A stretch of DNA of 64,000 bases, taken from Rhizobiaceae bacterium (GTDB lineage: Bacteria; Pseudomonadota; Alphaproteobacteria; Rhizobiales; Rhizobiaceae). The stretch's first letter is position 1; each line of letters opens with the position of its first letter. The DNA lies in assembly GCA_019635755.1 (NCBI GenBank), contig JAHBYW010000003.1, forward strand, positions 248,001 through 312,000. Reading direction: 5' to 3'. Positions 45,434 to 53,093 of this stretch are shown piece by piece. Made by a program: the position numbers and the translations under genes. The notes beneath the pieces were generated by a model. It saw only the letters and a list, made by a program, of their open reading frames with translations. It was not told where the DNA came from and made no database searches.

Positions 45434-45919
45434 CTATTCGGCCTCGTTGGCGGCGTCGGCGTTCAGCAGGCCGTATTTCTCCTCGCCGATCGAGGCCAGC
45501 AGGTCGAGCTGACTCTCGAGGAAGTCGATGTGACCCTCCTCGTCCTTCAGCAGCTCTTCGAACAGTTCCATCGTCACGTAGTCGCCCATCTCATGGCAGA
45601 TCTCGCGCGACTTCTTGTAGGACGTGTGCGCGTCGTACTCGCCGGCCAGGTCCGCCTCCAGCACTTCCTTCACGTTCTGCCCGATCCTGAGCGGCGCGAC
45701 GGACTGGAGGTTCGGATGCCCCTCCAGGAAGATGATGCGTGCAACGAGCCTGTCGGCATGGTGCATCTCCTCGATCGACTCCGCCCGCTCCTTCTTCGCC
45801 AGCTTGGTGAAGCCCCAGTCCTCCAGCAACCGGTAATGCAGCCAATACTGGTTGACCGCGCCGAGTTCGAGGAAGAGCGCCTCGTTAAGCCGCTCGATGA
45901 CCTGCTTTTCGCCTTTCAT
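45434..45919 (-). CDS. bfr: Bacterioferritin
   Basis: A protein of 161 residues with every key residue in the E. coli numbering: ferroxidase ligands Glu18, Glu51, His54, Glu94, Glu127 and His130, and the heme-binding Met52. It forms a 24-subunit cage that stores ferric iron and carries heme at the dimer interface. The ATG at 45919 has GGGAGCAG before it. The gene overlaps the end of bfd by 35 bases, so the two are tightly coupled. It lies inside the imelysin operon rather than as a separate unit. Confidence 0.97.
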   Translation of the reverse strand: MKGEKQVIERLNEALFLELGAVNQYWLHYRLLEDWGFTKLAKKERAESIEEMHHADRLVARIIFLEGHPNLQSVAPLRIGQNVKEVLEADLAGEYDAHTSYKKSREICHEMGDYVTMELFEELLKDEEGHIDFLESQLDLLASIGEEKYGLLNADAANEAE

Positions 45920-46196
45920 GGGTACTGCTCCCAAACTGGACCCGCAGCCCACGCACGCGGTCCAAATGTGAAACGATCGTCACGGCGTCCGCCTCCGAAC
46001 GCGCGTGGTAGTTCTCGGTGACCCGGATGATCGTTTCGACCACATTTGGGAAGCAGCCGCAACACCGGCCGCGCTTGTGCATCCAATGGTAGACCTTGGC
46101 TGGCACGACCAGCTGCCACGGATCCTGGTCGAGGATGGCCACGATCGCCTCTTCGATCTCCTTCTCCGTGATGATGTTGCAGTGGCAGATCAGCAT
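45885..46196 (-). CDS. bfd: Bacterioferritin-associated ferredoxin
   Basis: A protein of 103 residues. The BFD-like [2Fe-2S] fold is shown by [18 protein letters not shown] with Cys4 and Cys6, and CCGCFP with Cys45 and Cys48. In E. coli and Pseudomonas, Bfd docks on bacterioferritin and gives electrons to release stored iron. The C-terminal 40 residues after [11 protein letters not shown] are longer than in E. coli Bfd (64 residues) and contain His-Arg-rich stretches. The 3' end is overlapped by the bfr start over 35 bases, and this overlap encodes part of the extra tail. Confidence 0.92.
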   Translation of the reverse strand: MLICHCNIITEKEIEEAIVAILDQDPWQLVVPAKVYHWMHKRGRCCGCFPNVVETIIRVTENYHARSEADAVTIVSHLDRVRGLRVQFGSSTHERRKAGHRAA

Positions 46197-46262
46197 GCTG
46201 GAACGGGGTTCTGTCTGGCGTGGCGGCGCCCAGCGCCGCCGGCTGGATGGGGTATATCGATC

Positions 46263-47561
46263 CTACTGGAAGACCTTGGCGGGTGCATCAAGGCTGTCGG
46301 AGCCCTCGAACGCGACGCCGTCAAGCCCGAGGACGGCGACGACCCGCTCGATCGAGCGGGTCTGGTCGACGAGGGCATCGATGGCGGCCTGCACGGTGGC
46401 GTTGCCTTCCGCGTTGCCCTCGCCGATCTGCTGGTCGTAGGCCTCGCCGGCCACAGCGCGCGCCTGGATGGCCTCCATCTTCGCGACCGTGGCATCGAGC
46501 TTGCCCGACAGCTCGCCGTCCAGCGCCGCGTCCTTGCCGGCAACCAGCGACGCCAGCGAAGGCCCCTCGACCTTCGAGCCGTCAATGCGGGTGTAGGACC
46601 CCTTGTAGACATTGCGGATGCCGACCGCGTCCTGAAGATGCGACACATGCGTGTTGTCCGAGAAGCAGTCGTGCTCCTCCTCCGGGTCGTGCAGCAGCAG
46701 GCCGAGCTTCATGCGCTCTCCCGCCAGTTCGCCATAGGAGAGCGAACCCATGCCCGTGAGGATGGTCGCGAGCCCCGCCTTCGGGTCGCCTTCGAGCAGT
46801 CCCTTGCGGGCTTCGCCGCCTTCCGCCCAATTGGCAACCATCTCCTCGAGGTCGGCCACCAGCAGGTCGCTCGCCGCAACCAGATAGGCGGCGCGGCGGT
46901 CGCAGTTGCCACCGGTGCAGTTTGCTGTGTCGTAGTCAGTATAGGAACGATTGCCGGCGCCGGGTCCGGTGCCATTCAGGTCCTGGCCCCACAGGAGGAA
47001 TTCGATGGCGTGATAGCCCGACGCGACATTGGCCTCGATGTCGCCGGCCTCCTGCAGCGTCTCGGAGATCAAGTCCGGCGTGATGTTCGTCGCGTCGACC
47101 GTCTCGCCGTTGATCTCGATGGAAGCGTTGGCGATGACGTTGGCGGTGTAGAGCGAGTTCTCGTCGGATTCGGTGCCGTAGGAGGCGTCGACGTAATCGA
47201 TCAGGCCTTCGTCCAGCGGCCAGGCGTTCACGCGGCCTTCCCAGTCGTCGACGATCGCGTTGCCGAAACGGAAGACCTCCGTCTGCTGGTAGGGAATGCG
47301 CGCTGACTTCCAGGCAGCCCTGGCGGCTTCTAGCGTCCCGGCCGAGGGTGTGGCCACCAGCGCGTCGACCGCGGCGTCCAGCGCCTTGGCGGTCGTCAGC
47401 GCGTCCTCATATTCGGCATGAGCGATGTCCGCGTACGTCTTGACGACCGCCGCCGCGTCCGTGTCGGCGCGCGCCGGCAGCACGAAGATCGCGGCGGTCA
47501 GCGCCGCCGTTGCAACGGTCGCGGCCAGCTTTTCGGCCAGGCGTGAAACGGATCTGTTCAT
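46263..47561 (-). CDS. Imelysin-family iron-regulated protein (IrpA-like)
   Basis: A protein of 432 residues with a signal peptide (LAATVATAALTAAIFVLPARA). The intact GxHxxE motif is in SGYHAIEFLLWGQDLNGTGPG, and TEVFRFGNAIVDDWEGRVNAWPLDEGLIDYVD and HDCFSDNTH fit the IrpA-type imelysins. These periplasmic proteins bind iron and are regulated by iron status. It is the first gene of the minus-strand iron operon and lies 168 bases downstream of an Irr-type palindrome. The two cysteines of the VAANCTGGNCDRR-like loop are a feature of this subtype. Confidence 0.93.
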   Translation of the reverse strand: MNRSVSRLAEKLAATVATAALTAAIFVLPARADTDAAAVVKTYADIAHAEYEDALTTAKALDAAVDALVATPSAGTLEAARAAWKSARIPYQQTEVFRFGNAIVDDWEGRVNAWPLDEGLIDYVDASYGTESDENSLYTANVIANASIEINGETVDATNITPDLISETLQEAGDIEANVASGYHAIEFLLWGQDLNGTGPGAGNRSYTDYDTANCTGGNCDRRAAYLVAASDLLVADLEEMVANWAEGGEARKGLLEGDPKAGLATILTGMGSLSYGELAGERMKLGLLLHDPEEEHDCFSDNTHVSHLQDAVGIRNVYKGSYTRIDGSKVEGPSLASLVAGKDAALDGELSGKLDATVAKMEAIQARAVAGEAYDQQIGEGNAEGNATVQAAIDALVDQTRSIERVVAVLGLDGVAFEGSDSLDAPAKVFQ

Positions 47562-47728
47562 TCGCCGACATCTCCTCGGATCGGTGCGGACCGGCAGCGC
47601 AACGGCTTGCGTGCGAACCCCGCCGCTGAGCGAAGGCTGATGAGCACCGGGTCCAGCGACGCCATAAACACGGTCACAAATCGGGAGTCAATTGCTCTAG
47701 ATCAAAAAATACAATGAAATTCAATAGG

Positions 47729-47743
47729 TTAGAACAATTCTAA
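47729..47743. promoter_or_regulatory. Irr-type iron control element
   Basis: TTAGAACAATTCTAA is a perfect 6-bp inverted repeat with a three-base spacer; the full site on the minus strand reads TTTAGAATTGTTCTAA. This matches the Irr/ICE consensus TTTAGAAnnnTTCTAAA known for rhizobia. It lies in an AT-rich island upstream of the imelysin-bfd-bfr operon, which is a known type of Irr target. The rest of the 326-base gap (47562-47887) holds the leaders of this operon and of the divergent small gene; I see no further gene. Confidence 0.7.
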
Positions 47744-47887
47744 ACTACCATACTCCACTTATCGAAACGTTGCGGCTTCCTCAGATCACGCCCCGTTGGC
47801 CGCCGGATATTTCGTGAGGGAACCCGCACGGCCCGCACGCCGTTTGTCCAAACCCTGCCATATGGCCCAACCAAGGAGGATGAGCTT

Positions 47888-48124
47888 ATGGTCACGTTCA
47901 ACGCACTGCGTATCAAGGAAATCGTCGAGGACGGCGGCCTCTCGATCGACGAGAAGGTCGAGCAGCTCCGCGAGATCGAGACCGAGACCCGCGCTCTGCA
48001 GCGGGCGGCGTCCGAAAGCCCGATGAATGCCGCCGATGGCTGGGATGACGACCTGGTCAGCGTGCGCAAGGCGCTCGACAGGTACGGCGCCGACAATGTG
48101 CGCAAGGGTGCCGCGAGCCTCTAG
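47888..48124 (+). CDS. Small conserved alpha-helical protein
   Basis: A protein of 78 residues: IKEIVEDGGLSIDEKVEQLREIETETRALQRAASESPMNAAD, then WDDDLVSVRKALDRYG. It is rich in charged helices and has no known catalytic motif. A textbook Shine-Dalgarno, AAGGAGG, stands nine bases before the ATG at 47888, so the start is secure. It is divergent from the iron operon across the Irr-box region, so iron control is possible. I do not recognise a named family. Confidence 0.75.
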   Translation: MVTFNALRIKEIVEDGGLSIDEKVEQLREIETETRALQRAASESPMNAADGWDDDLVSVRKALDRYGADNVRKGAASL

Positions 48125-48378
48125 GGCTGCCCAGGACGGATCAGGTGGGGCCGCCAGCAGGCGGCCTCTCAAACAAGGCTAACGTCTGTCAACCCGCCTG
48201 ACCGTTGCACTTGTCGTTTGCAACGCGGCAACGCGCGGCCGCCCTCGGACGAATGCGACGCCGACCACCGGCAGAGCGACATCACAGGCCGAGCTTGGGA
48301 CGCTTCCTCTAAAATCTCGCCCGCGCGCGTCGCAATCCTGACAGAAGCGAGCGGCTCGCGTCCTATTTGATCGACCCC

Positions 48379-49917
48379 ATGAGCACCGAGCGCAAACGAC
48401 GCAGCCACGACCGCAGTCACGCGCGCACGGCGTCGTCCATTCCGCAGCTCGCGGCGCGCTACGTGCGCAACCCCTATCCGCCGATGCAGCTGTTGTCGCC
48501 TGACCAAGTCGAGGCGATCCATGAGGCCTCGCTGCACATCCTGGAGAATTTCGGCATCGAACTGATGAGCCAGCGCGGGCTCGATCTGTTCGCCAAGGCC
48601 GGCGCGGATGTGGATCTTGTTACGCAGACGGTGAAGCTCGACCGCGAGCTGGTGGCCGAAGCGTTGAACACGACGCGTCCGTCCTATGCGCTGACGCCGC
48701 GCAACGCGGACCGCTCCGTTCCGCTCGGCGGCAATGCGACCAGCTTCACCCTCGTCGCGGGCCCGCCCAACGTCCACGACATGGAGCGCGGCCGGCGCGC
48801 CGGAAACTACCGCGACTACCAGGACCTGGTGCGGCTGGCGCAGCACTTCAACTGCATCACCATGCTGGGCAACCAGGTCTGCGCGCCGGTCGAGCTGCCC
48901 GCGAACTCGCGCCATCTCGACACCTACTTCGCCAACCTCACCCTGACCGACAAGGCTTTCCACGTCTCGGCGATCGGGCGAGGGAGAGCGCTCGACGGCA
49001 TCTCGATGATGGCGATTTCGCGCGGTATGACGGCGGAGCAGATGCGCGACGACCCGGCTGTCACCACGATCATTTCCGTGAACTCGCCCCGCCGTTTCGA
49101 CGATGCGATGGCCGAGGGTCTGATGACCATGTCGGAGTACGGCCAGTCGGTCTGCGTCACGCCGTTCACGCTGATGGGCGCGATGAGCCCGGTGACGCTC
49201 GCCGGCGCGCTCGCGCAGCAGAACGCCGAGGCGCTGTTCGGCATCACGCTGACGCAGCTCGTGCGGCCGGGCGCGCCGGTCATGTATGGCGCGTTCACCT
49301 CGAACGTCGACATGCGCTCGGGCGCGCCGGCCTTCGGCACGCCGGAGAACACCAAGGCAAACATCGCGTCCGGCCAGCTGGCGCGGCGCTACAATCTGCC
49401 CTACCGCACGACGCCCGGCTCGGCGTCCAACGCGGCGGACGCGCAGGGCGCCTACGAGACGATGATGGCGCTCTGGGGCGCGGTGCTCGGCCACGGCAAC
49501 CTCGTCTATCACGCGGCCGGCTGGCAGGAGGGCGGGCTGACCGCGAGCTACGAGAAGTTCATCATCGACGTCGAGCTGATCCAGCACATGATCGAGTTCC
49601 TGAAGCCGATCGAGGTGAACGAAGGCGAGCTCGCGCTGGACGCGCTCGGCCGTGTGCCGACCGGCGGGCACTTCTTCGGCGATGCCCACACGCTGGAGCG
49701 CTACTCGACTGCCTTCTACCAGCCGCTGCTGTCCAACTGGCAGAACTACGAAGCGTGGGCTGAGGCCGGCGGGCTCGACGCCACGCAGCGCGCCACGCGC
49801 GTCTGGAAGAAGGCGCTGGAGGAGTATGTCGAGCCGCCGATGGACCCCGCGATCCGCGAGGCGCTGGAGGCATATCGCATCGAGCGGCGCGAGGAGATCG
49901 GGGCGGGCGAGCCGTGA
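48379..49917 (+). CDS. MttB-family methyltransferase, non-pyrrolysine type
   Basis: A protein of 512 residues of the trimethylamine methyltransferase (MttB/COG5598) superfamily: LSPDQVEAIHEASLHILENFGIELMSQRG at the start, GRRAGNYRDYQDLVRLAQHF, MTLSEYGQSVCVTPFTLMGAMSPVTLAGAL and NADALFGITL-like segments, and a C-terminal REALEAYRIERREEIG. No in-frame amber codon is present, so it is a non-pyrrolysine homologue, related to glycine- or proline-betaine methyltransferases. These transfer a methyl group from a quaternary amine to a corrinoid protein. No corrinoid protein or reductive activator is nearby. The ATG at 48379 starts the conserved part; an upstream TTG is less likely. Confidence 0.88.
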   Translation: MSTERKRRSHDRSHARTASSIPQLAARYVRNPYPPMQLLSPDQVEAIHEASLHILENFGIELMSQRGLDLFAKAGADVDLVTQTVKLDRELVAEALNTTRPSYALTPRNADRSVPLGGNATSFTLVAGPPNVHDMERGRRAGNYRDYQDLVRLAQHFNCITMLGNQVCAPVELPANSRHLDTYFANLTLTDKAFHVSAIGRGRALDGISMMAISRGMTAEQMRDDPAVTTIISVNSPRRFDDAMAEGLMTMSEYGQSVCVTPFTLMGAMSPVTLAGALAQQNAEALFGITLTQLVRPGAPVMYGAFTSNVDMRSGAPAFGTPENTKANIASGQLARRYNLPYRTTPGSASNAADAQGAYETMMALWGAVLGHGNLVYHAAGWQEGGLTASYEKFIIDVELIQHMIEFLKPIEVNEGELALDALGRVPTGGHFFGDAHTLERYSTAFYQPLLSNWQNYEAWAEAGGLDATQRATRVWKKALEEYVEPPMDPAIREALEAYRIERREEIGAGEP

Positions 49918-50162
49918 GCGAGGAAATTCCTTGGGAGGCGCAGTGCCATGCTGTTGCAGCGACGTTCGCGCGCCGGTGTCGGGAACTCTATGACCAGAAC
50001 CCATATGACGAGGCACCGTTAGAAAGCGTGATCAACACGTTTATGACCGAGCTTTGGGACAGTGGCTTTAGCCAATCCGAGATCGCGAAGGCTTTTGAAG
50101 ATGCGATCCTTGATATGCTCCGATACGCAGCTGGAAAAGAGCGAAGGGGCGACAAGCCTTGA
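49914..50162 (+). CDS. Small hypothetical protein overlapping the MttB-like gene
   Basis: A protein of 82 residues (MSEEIPWEAQCHAVAATFAR, then ELYDQNPYDEAPLESVINTFMTELWDSGFSQSEIAKAFEDAIL) that is helical and acidic, with no known motif. It begins with GTG inside a GTGA overlap with the stop of the MttB-like gene, suggesting coupled translation. Its base composition is less GC-rich than its neighbours, which can indicate recent acquisition or weak selection. Coding is likely but not certain. Confidence 0.55.
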   Translation: MSEEIPWEAQCHAVAATFARRCRELYDQNPYDEAPLESVINTFMTELWDSGFSQSEIAKAFEDAILDMLRYAAGKERRGDKP

Positions 50163-50199
50163 GTGCGGCATGCGTTCCTCGGCGGTCAGTGGACCTGAA

Positions 50200-50363
50200 C
50201 GTCATTCCGGGGCCGCGCAGCGGAACCCGGAATCCAGGATGGCGGCTTTGCAAATCGGCGAAGACGTCCAATCCCCAGCGGTGGCAATCGGTATCGGTCG
50301 CGCGATCTCGCTCCATGTCGGCGCTCTGGATTCCGGGTTCCGCTGCGCGGCCCCGGAATGACG
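50200..50363. repeat. Long inverted repeat, 38-bp perfect arms
   Basis: The arms at 50200-50237 and 50326-50363 are exact reverse complements, starting CGTCATTCCGGGGCCGCG and ending in its mirror. The 88-base interior has no open reading frame of note. Elements of this CGTCATTCCGGGG type are spread through rhizobial genomes and can fold as one long hairpin; they may work in mRNA 3' processing or be relics of mobile elements. It lies between the small hypothetical gene and the dimethylglycine-dehydrogenase-like gene. Confidence 0.85.
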
Positions 50364-50410
50364 ATTTTACGCTCTCTCACCTCGCAGCTCCCTGAAAACA
50401 GAGTCCACTC

Positions 50411-53017
50411 ATGAAATCCCATGCGCAGGTTGTTGTCATCGGCGGCGGGGTCGTCGGCTGTTCGGTGCTTTACCATCTCGCCCGCTCGGGCTGGACCGAC
50501 GTCGTGCTGCTCGAACGCGACGAACTGACATCCGGCTCGACCTGGCACGCCGCCGGCGGCATGCACACGATCAATGGCGATCCGAACGTCGCCAAGCTGC
50601 AGAAATACACGATCGAGCTCTACAAGGAGATCGAGGAGCTGTCGGGCCAGGCGACCGGCGTGCACATCACCGGCGGCGTGCTGCTGGCCGCCACCGAGGC
50701 GCGCATGGACTGGCTGCGCGGTGTCGTCGCCAAGGGCCGCTACCTCGGCCTCGACCTAGAGGAAATTTCCGCCGAGGAAGCGCATCGTCTCATGCCACTG
50801 CTCGACCCGAAGCAGTTCGTCGGCGCGGTGCGCAATTCCGAGGACGGGCATCTCGATCCGTCCGGCGTGACGCACGCCTACGCCAAAGCGGCGCGGAAGC
50901 TCGGCGCCGAAGTCGAGCGCTTCACCAAGGTAGAGGCCATCGAGCGGCTGGCGGACGGAACCTGGCAGGTCGTCACCAACAAGGGCAACGTGATCGCCCA
51001 GCACGTGGTCAACGCCGGCGGCCTGTGGGCGCGCGAGGTCGGCCGCATGGTCGGTCTGGAACTGCCGGTGCTCGCGATGGAGCACATGTATCTGATCACC
51101 GAGGACATGCCCGAGGTCGCGGACGTGAACCGCACCACCGGCAAGGAGGTGATCCACGCCGTCGACTTCGACGGTGAGCTGTATCTGCGCCAGGAGCGCG
51201 GCGGCATGCTCATGGGCACCTACGAAAAGCAGAACAAGCCGTGGTCGGAGTTCCAGACGCCGTGGAACTTCGGGCACGAACTGCTGGAGCCTGACATCGA
51301 GCGCATCGCGCCGTCGCTGGAAGTCGGCTTCCGCCATTTTCCGGCCTTCCAGAAGACCGGCATCAAGAAGATCATCAACGGCCCCTTCACCTTTGCGCCG
51401 GACGGCAATCCGCTTGTCGGGCCTATGCGCGGCCTGCCCGGCTTCTGGGTGGCGTGCGGCGTCATGGCGGGCTTCAGCCAAGGCGGCGGTGTCGGGCTCG
51501 CTCTCTCCAACTGGATGATCCACGGCGATCCCGGCTTCGACATATGGGCGATGGACGTGGCGCGCTACGGCGACTGGGCGTCGATGGCCTACACCAACGC
51601 CAAGGTTCGCGAGAACTATTCGCGCCGCTTCTCGATCCGCTTCCCGAACGAGGAACTGCCGGCGGGCAGGCCGCTGAGAACCACGCCGATCTACGATCTT
51701 CTGGCCGCGAGAGGCGCGCAGTTCGGCGTGTCCTACGGTCTGGAAGTGCCGCTCTGGTTCGCGCCGGCTGGCGTGAAGGACGAGTTCTCGTGGCGGCGGT
51801 CGACGGATTTCGCCCATGTGGCGAACGAGGTGAAGACCGTGCGCGAGCGGGTCGGCCTGATCGAGACGTCGAACTTCGCCAAATACCGCGTGACGGGAGA
51901 GGGGGCTGCGACCTGGCTCGACCGCCTGCTCGCCTGCAAGCTTCCGGCTGAAGGGCGCATGACGCTGGCCCCGATGCTGAAGGACGACGGCAGGCTGATC
52001 GGAGACTTCACGCTGGCGAATCTGGGGGCAGCGAAGCACGCGGTTACTGGAAATCTCTCTGTACCCCCACCCCTATCCCCTCCCCGCAAGGGGGAGGGGG
52101 ATTCTGGCGGCGCCCGGCCGCAGAGGGATGGGCTTGCGGCAGCCAACCTCCCCCTTGCGGGGAGGTCGGTCGCGCAGGGACCGGGTGGGGGTATTTCCAA
52201 CTCTCCCTCGCCCGAATGGTTCATCGTGGGCTCCGGCATCGCCGAGCAACATCACATGCGCTGGTTCGAGCGGCATCTGCCAGGTGACGGTTCCGTTCGG
52301 GTGGAGGCGCTCGGTGCCGGCATGACGGGTCTGGCGATCGCCGGGCCGAATGCGCGCACGCTGCTGGAGCGCGTCACGCGCGCCGACGTGTCGAACGCCG
52401 CGTTCCCGTTCATGGCGGTGAAGCGCATCGACATCGGCATGGCGCCCTGCATCGTCGGCCGCGTCAGCTACACCGGCGACCTCGGCTACGAGCTGTGGAT
52501 GGCGCCGGAATACCAGCGCTCGGTGTTCAACGCGCTGATGGCGGCGGGCGAGGAACTCGGCCTCGGCCTGTTCGGCGGCCGCGCACTGAACGCGCTCCGG
52601 CTGGAGAAGGCCTATGGCTCCTGGGCGCGCGAGTACCGGCCGATCTACGGCCCGCTCGAAGCCGGGCTCGACCGTTTCGTCGCCTATTCCAAGGACGCCG
52701 ACTTCATCGGCAAGGCCGGCGCCGCGGCGGAACGCAAGGACGGCGGAAAGTACCGCCTCCGGACTTTCGTCGTGGACACGACCGACGCGGATGTCATCGG
52801 CGACGAGGCGATCTGGCACGACGGGCGGGTGATGGGATGGGTCACCTCCGGCGGCTATGCGCACAATGCAGGGAAGTCGGTCGCGCTCGGCTATGTGCCG
52901 AAAGAGATTGCCGACGCCGCCGGCGGCTTCGAGATCGAACTGCTGGGCAAGCGCTACGCGGCCCGGCCGCAGCCGACGCCGCTGTTCGACGCCAATTTCG
53001 AGCGCATGCGGGGTTAG
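50411..53017 (+). CDS. Dimethylglycine-dehydrogenase-like flavoprotein with GcvT domain
   Basis: A protein of 868 residues. An N-terminal FAD-binding DAO domain (VVVIGGGVVGCSVLYHLARSG) with GSTWHAAGGMHT, where the His can hold FAD covalently, is followed by an FAO-type linker and a C-terminal GcvT/aminomethyltransferase domain (RLIGDFTLANLG, HHMRWFERHLP, IAGPNARTLLERV, SYTGDLGYELW). Such enzymes oxidise dimethylglycine or sarcosine and pass the one-carbon unit to folate. A 150-bp palindromic element sits in frame near residues 547-596, adding about 50 residues within the GcvT fold. Next to an MttB-like gene it suggests methylamine or betaine catabolism. The electron acceptor is not seen here. 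Confidence 0.9.
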   Translation: MKSHAQVVVIGGGVVGCSVLYHLARSGWTDVVLLERDELTSGSTWHAAGGMHTINGDPNVAKLQKYTIELYKEIEELSGQATGVHITGGVLLAATEARMDWLRGVVAKGRYLGLDLEEISAEEAHRLMPLLDPKQFVGAVRNSEDGHLDPSGVTHAYAKAARKLGAEVERFTKVEAIERLADGTWQVVTNKGNVIAQHVVNAGGLWAREVGRMVGLELPVLAMEHMYLITEDMPEVADVNRTTGKEVIHAVDFDGELYLRQERGGMLMGTYEKQNKPWSEFQTPWNFGHELLEPDIERIAPSLEVGFRHFPAFQKTGIKKIINGPFTFAPDGNPLVGPMRGLPGFWVACGVMAGFSQGGGVGLALSNWMIHGDPGFDIWAMDVARYGDWASMAYTNAKVRENYSRRFSIRFPNEELPAGRPLRTTPIYDLLAARGAQFGVSYGLEVPLWFAPAGVKDEFSWRRSTDFAHVANEVKTVRERVGLIETSNFAKYRVTGEGAATWLDRLLACKLPAEGRMTLAPMLKDDGRLIGDFTLANLGAAKHAVTGNLSVPPPLSPPRKGEGDSGGARPQRDGLAAANLPLAGRSVAQGPGGGISNSPSPEWFIVGSGIAEQHHMRWFERHLPGDGSVRVEALGAGMTGLAIAGPNARTLLERVTRADVSNAAFPFMAVKRIDIGMAPCIVGRVSYTGDLGYELWMAPEYQRSVFNALMAAGEELGLGLFGGRALNALRLEKAYGSWAREYRPIYGPLEAGLDRFVAYSKDADFIGKAGAAAERKDGGKYRLRTFVVDTTDADVIGDEAIWHDGRVMGWVTSGGYAHNAGKSVALGYVPKEIADAAGGFEIELLGKRYAARPQPTPLFDANFERMRG
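52049..52198. repeat. 150-bp palindromic element inside the dimethylglycine-dehydrogenase-like gene
   Basis: The ends are mirror images: GGAAAT..ACCCCCACCC (52049-52072) and GGGTGGGGGTATTTCC (52183-52198). Inside, CCTCCCCGCAAGGGGGAGG (52079-52097) and its exact reverse complement at 52147-52165 form a 19-bp pair. Its length, 150 bp, keeps the reading frame open and encodes about 50 residues of low complexity. It is related to the element in polA by the CTCCCC-AAGG-GGGAG core. Confidence 0.85.
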
Positions 53018-53036
53018 CCGCCGGCTCCATCGGCGA

Positions 53037-53065
53037 TTGACATTTTTACCGAATGGTCAAAAATG
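53037..53065 (+). promoter_or_regulatory. Candidate promoter/operator of the F420 operon
   Basis: TTGACA (53037-53042) is a perfect -35; 17 bases on is AAAATG (53060-53065), a poor -10. The spacer holds TTTTTACC-GAAT-GGTCAAAAA, a near-palindrome with an ACC-N4-GGT core, like TetR-family operators. It lies between the dimethylglycine-dehydrogenase-like gene and cofG. No TetR gene is in the window. Confidence 0.4.
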
Positions 53066-53093
53066 CCGCTCGTTGACGAGGAGCATAGCCCGC

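Noticed and set aside
47562-47887. A riboswitch in the leader of the iron operon
   Set aside because: The region is AT-rich with an Irr-type palindrome, but no recognisable riboswitch core was found.
48379-49917. Pyrrolysine-encoding MttB
   Set aside because: No in-frame amber codon occurs before the final stop, so it is a non-pyrrolysine homologue.
48169-50016. A 615-codon minus-strand frame opposite the MttB-like gene
   Set aside because: His/Arg/Val-rich shadow translation without motifs.
50200-50363. An insertion sequence
   Set aside because: The inverted arms enclose only 88 bases with no transposase frame; at most a non-autonomous repeat.
52049-52198. An intron or pseudogenising insertion in the flavoprotein gene
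   Set aside because: The element is 150 bp, leaves the frame open, and has no intron-like core or splice features.
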